A stretch of 64,000 nucleotides of DNA. Origin: Bin80 sp965203305 (GTDB lineage: Bacteria > Bacteroidota > Rhodothermia > Rhodothermales > Bin80). The notes beneath the pieces were generated by a model. That model was given only the letters and a program-made list of their open reading frames with translations, did not search any database and had not been told where the DNA came from. Made by a program: the position numbers and the translations under genes. Below are positions 61,659 through 64,000 of the stretch, piece after piece (positions within the stretch are counted from its first letter, which is position 1; every line of letters starts with the position of its first letter). The stretch lies in NCBI GenBank assembly GCA_965203305.1, contig OZ241874.1, forward strand, positions 2,480,001-2,544,000, read 5' to 3'.

Positions 61659-62258
61659 ATGTCACGAAGAGCCAGAGAGACCACAGATCTTGACGAGTTG
61701 CATTTGAAGCATGATTCGGAGAATGTCTCCGATCTGGAGCTTGAGGAGATACTCTTTGAGGATGCTTCGGACACCCCTCAACGATCCAGTCGCCTGCCCA
61801 TTATTGCTGGATTCGGTCTGCTCGGAGCTGTTGGGATCAATCTTCTGCAACAGATTGGTATCCTCCCCGGGAACCTTGCAAGCAGTTTTATCCTGTTTCC
61901 GCTCATCGGACTGTTCCTGATCCTTTTATACGGATTGTTGCCAAAGAGAAACAGACGGAAAAATCGCAAGAGAAAGAAGGCACGAAAGAAACACATGAAA
62001 ATGCAAATGAAACAGGAGAGAACCACCGATTATTCAGGGCGAAGATCGAAGTGGAATTTTCCCGCCAAATCACGCAACAAGTATGTAGCGGGGGTATGCG
62101 GAGGGTTGGCAAGGCGCATCAACATGGATCCGACAATGTTCAGGGTACTGTTTGTTATTGCACTGATTGCTACCGGCTTTACTGTGCCTCTGATCGCCTA
62201 TATACTCTTTGCCATATTCATGCCTCCTCCCGATGAGGAGACCGAAATACTGCTGTGA
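61659..62258 (+). CDS. PspC-domain membrane protein
   Basis: 199 residues. Acidic N-terminus, two membrane helices (about 48-66, PIIAGFGLLGAVGINLL, and 75-93, SFILFPLIGLFLILLYGLL), a very basic segment (KRNRRKNRKRKKARKKH), and a C-terminal PspC domain: KYVAGVCGGLARRINMD, then FRVLFVIALIATGFTVPLIAYILFAIFMPP. PspC domains sense or respond to membrane stress in the phage-shock system; no other psp genes are nearby. Probably co-transcribed with the cyclo-ligase. Confidence 0.85.
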   Translation: MSRRARETTDLDELHLKHDSENVSDLELEEILFEDASDTPQRSSRLPIIAGFGLLGAVGINLLQQIGILPGNLASSFILFPLIGLFLILLYGLLPKRNRRKNRKRKKARKKHMKMQMKQERTTDYSGRRSKWNFPAKSRNKYVAGVCGGLARRINMDPTMFRVLFVIALIATGFTVPLIAYILFAIFMPPPDEETEILL

Positions 62259-62263
62259 CTCGG

Positions 62264-62362
62264 ATGAGCTATCCAACGATCTGGAAGAATCTCTTTGAGA
62301 CGATGGACGTTATATTCCGTAACCTGGGACTGATCAAAGTTGCGAGCAGCGAGAAGGAATGA
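62264..62362 (+). CDS. Possible 32-residue protein
   Basis: An ATG 5 bases after the PspC stop opens a short frame beginning MSYPTIWKNLFETMDVIFRN and ending KVASSEKE before TGA. No family is recognised. It may be a small protein of the operon or the remains of a longer gene. The region from 62363 to 62541 holds nothing else I can support. Confidence 0.25.
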   Translation: MSYPTIWKNLFETMDVIFRNLGLIKVASSEKE

Positions 62363-62541
62363 GTCTGTCCAAGCATCAGAATCAGGAGAGGTACTCCCTC
62401 TGACAGGCCCACTACCTGAGGCTCGCAAGTAACGCGAGGCGAGTGTGCTCCTCATCCCAAAAAACCGATGTGTGATGCAACCAGAGCAGGGATGATACCG
62501 TAACAATCACCAGTTGCTCTTGGTTTTACCGCAATGTCAAC

Positions 62542-64000
62542 GTAAGCGTCCGAACAGCCCTGTCTTGCCCCTGTATTTTGGCATACGCCCCTGTCTAGGG
62601 TTGGTGCCTTCCTGCGGCATATTCTGTGAGGGGATCAGGGATTCCGAAGGCAGAGAGGTTCTGTGTGTTCCCGGGAGTTTCCGTTTGTGATTCTCGTCCC
62701 CTGTTCTGTGCGGGTCTGCCGGGTGCGTCCTACTTTTTCTGGCGGGAACCAAGCGATGGTTTTGGATCCCGTGTCGTTCCCGCGGGGAAGCGGGGGAGGC
62801 TATGCTGCCTTGGCGAGTGGCACTTGTTGTTCTTTCTGCCGGGTCGCCTTCCAGTGATGAGGCAGCAGCGTGTGGAGCTCTTCGTCAGGCGTGGTTTCCA
62901 CGCGCCTCAGGATATCCATCAGCCACTCCTGCGGATGGACTTCATGGAGTTGGCAAGTACTGAGCAGAGAGTAGATCGTGGCGGCATTGGCGGCGGCCGC
63001 ATGCGAGCCGGCAAACAGGTAGTTCTTGCGTCCCAGTGCAATGGGACGAACCCGGTTCTCCACGAGATTGTTGTCAATCTCCACGCGTCCATTGCGGGTG
63101 AAGCCGCTCAGGCGATCCCATAGCTTCAGGGTGTAGCGCACGGCTCTGAACCAGAAGGTGTCATTGTCCCCGGTGTGTTCTCGCAGGAGGGCTTCCAGCA
63201 CCTGCAGGATGGGGACGGACTGCTCCTGGCGCACCCGCACCCGCTCCGCAGCGTCTGCCCCCTGCTCGCGGAGCTCGTCCTCCACTGCATACAGCTGCTG
63301 GATCAGCACCACAGCCTGTTCCGCCTGTGGGGAGTTCTCTCCCTCGGCACGCAGAGCATTCTTGAATTTCCGCCGGGCATGCGCCCAGCACGCGAACAGT
63401 TCAATCCCGTCTATTTTCCCAAACTGATGGTAGACCGCATAGCCGTCGGTCTGCAACTCTCCCCGGAACCCCTCCAGCATTTCCGTCGGCCCTGCCCGGG
63501 AACGCGTCGGCTGATAATCCACCAGGATCAGTCCAGAGATGGGACAGGTATAGAAAAAGTACCAGCCCCTGTGATAGGTGCCACCGGCCCTGCTTTTCGC
63601 CCGATCCTGCACCAGAATGCGGGTTTCGTCTGCCTGAATATAGCCATCTGCCAGCACTTCCATGCGCAGGGGATGGTTCAGGCGATCCAGCCGGGAGGCC
63701 ACCAGGTGTACCCAGTCCGTTGCCGTGGATTTGGAAATCTGTACGCCAGATTCCAGATGCAGCTGCTTCACGATCCGCTCAATCGGGAGGTGATAGAGAT
63801 ACTTGGAGAGCACCAGATGGGTCAGCAGGCTCTCATCCGCCCGGCACTTGCGCAGTCCGCGGTCGGTGGGCAACGGCGCCTCGCACAGTTTCGTGCCGTC
63901 TTCCCTCGCAAAGACCGGATACAGTTCGCACTTGACATACAACTGTCCCGGTTTGCGAGCCAGCTTTTCTCTCTCCACATACCCGACGAGTTTGGCATCG
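62542..64000 (-). mobile_element. IS66-family element, tnpC-only type, copy 2 (runs off the window)
   Basis: Begins GTAAGCGTCCGAACAGCC at 62542. Wherever I compared its 1459 bases with 33810 onward, and in all encoded protein, they appear identical. The left flank ends GCAATGTCAAC. The right end, and so the target duplication, lies beyond the window. Confidence 0.95.
62800..64000 (-). CDS. IS66-family transposase (TnpC-like), partial
   Basis: C-terminal 399 residues of the same transposase as at 34068-35954, with all DDE residues (YIQADETRI, LQTDGYAVYH, DNNLVENRVRPIALG) and the same end QVPLAKAA. The N-terminal coiled-coil repeats lie outside the window, so their copy number cannot be compared. 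The frame is open to the window edge. Confidence 0.93.
   Translation of the reverse strand, partial: DAKLVGYVEREKLARKPGQLYVKCELYPVFAREDGTKLCEAPLPTDRGLRKCRADESLLTHLVLSKYLYHLPIERIVKQLHLESGVQISKSTATDWVHLVASRLDRLNHPLRMEVLADGYIQADETRILVQDRAKSRAGGTYHRGWYFFYTCPISGLILVDYQPTRSRAGPTEMLEGFRGELQTDGYAVYHQFGKIDGIELFACWAHARRKFKNALRAEGENSPQAEQAVVLIQQLYAVEDELREQGADAAERVRVRQEQSVPILQVLEALLREHTGDNDTFWFRAVRYTLKLWDRLSGFTRNGRVEIDNNLVENRVRPIALGRKNYLFAGSHAAAANAATIYSLLSTCQLHEVHPQEWLMDILRRVETTPDEELHTLLPHHWKATRQKEQQVPLAKAA

Noticed and set aside
62198..62506. 102-residue - strand frame after the PspC gene
   Set aside because: Overlaps the PspC 3' end antisense and has no recognisable family; the short + frame at 62264 is slightly more plausible.
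1..64000. tRNA, rRNA or tmRNA genes
   Set aside because: No cloverleaf-like or rRNA-like segment was recognised in the intergenic regions, including around tuf, tyrS and smpB. A covariance-model search would be needed to exclude them.

Overview
The window looks like a chromosomal segment from a Bacteroidota/Rhodothermota-type bacterium, possibly a Rhodothermia relative. This is inferred from several traits. Two giant secreted proteins carry type IX secretion (T9SS) C-terminal sorting domains. There is a GWxTD-domain TPR protein and a fused E1 alpha-beta 2-oxo acid dehydrogenase. The ribosomal proteins bL36 and uS14 are cysteine-free, bL17 and bS16 have long tails, and Shine-Dalgarno sequences are weak or absent before most ribosomal genes. 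No rRNA or tRNA gene was found, so taxonomy rests on protein style only.

Layout. 1-3246 (+): the end of cytochrome oxidase subunit III, subunit IV, an apparently solitary DNA cytosine-C5 methyltransferase, and a substrate-binding lipoprotein. 3416-23288 (-): one uninterrupted str-S10-spc-alpha cluster, rpsL-rpsG-fusA-tuf-rpsJ ... secY-map-infA-rpmJ-rpsM-rpsK-rpsD-rpoA-rplQ, with tight spacing and several overlaps. Its only sizeable internal gap before secY, between rpsN and rplE, holds a copy of a dispersed short repeat. 23893-25941 (-): ftsH. 26473-31692 (+): the first giant T9SS-cargo protein. 31766-37235: a graveyard of mobile DNA with an IS110 remnant, a poly-C tract, short repeats, and a 1506-bp IS split by an IS66-type element. 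37254-39422 (+): fused E1. 39427-47940 (-): the GWxTD protein, then the translation/secretion group ffh-rpsP-rimM-trmD-rplS-(MqnA-like)-smpB-tyrS. 48268-50714 (-): an intact beta-propeller lipoprotein followed by its decayed tandem copy. 51242-55254: a second copy of the 1506-bp IS, inverted and split by a 2499-bp IS256-type element. 55384-60591 (+): the second giant T9SS-cargo paralogue. 61126-62258 (+): 5-formyltetrahydrofolate cyclo-ligase and a PspC-domain protein. 62542-64000: a second, apparently identical IS66 element running off the window.

Most notable points. (1) The two giant surface-protein genes share a nine-G tract at codons 7-10, a conserved block about 100 bp upstream and a conserved terminator, which suggests coordinated and possibly phase-variable loci. 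(2) The IS256-type element encodes two homologous proteins: a transposase split by a one-base frameshift in a G7 tract, and upstream a paralogue that keeps the fold but has lost two of the three DDE residues. (3) Both nested insertions can be solved to the base from target-site duplications. Removing them restores 1506 bp in each host IS. (4) A 70-100 bp repeat family with IS-like ends occurs at four or more sites, including inside the ribosomal operon. (5) bL17 carries a 230-residue acidic tail built of about 70-residue repeats.
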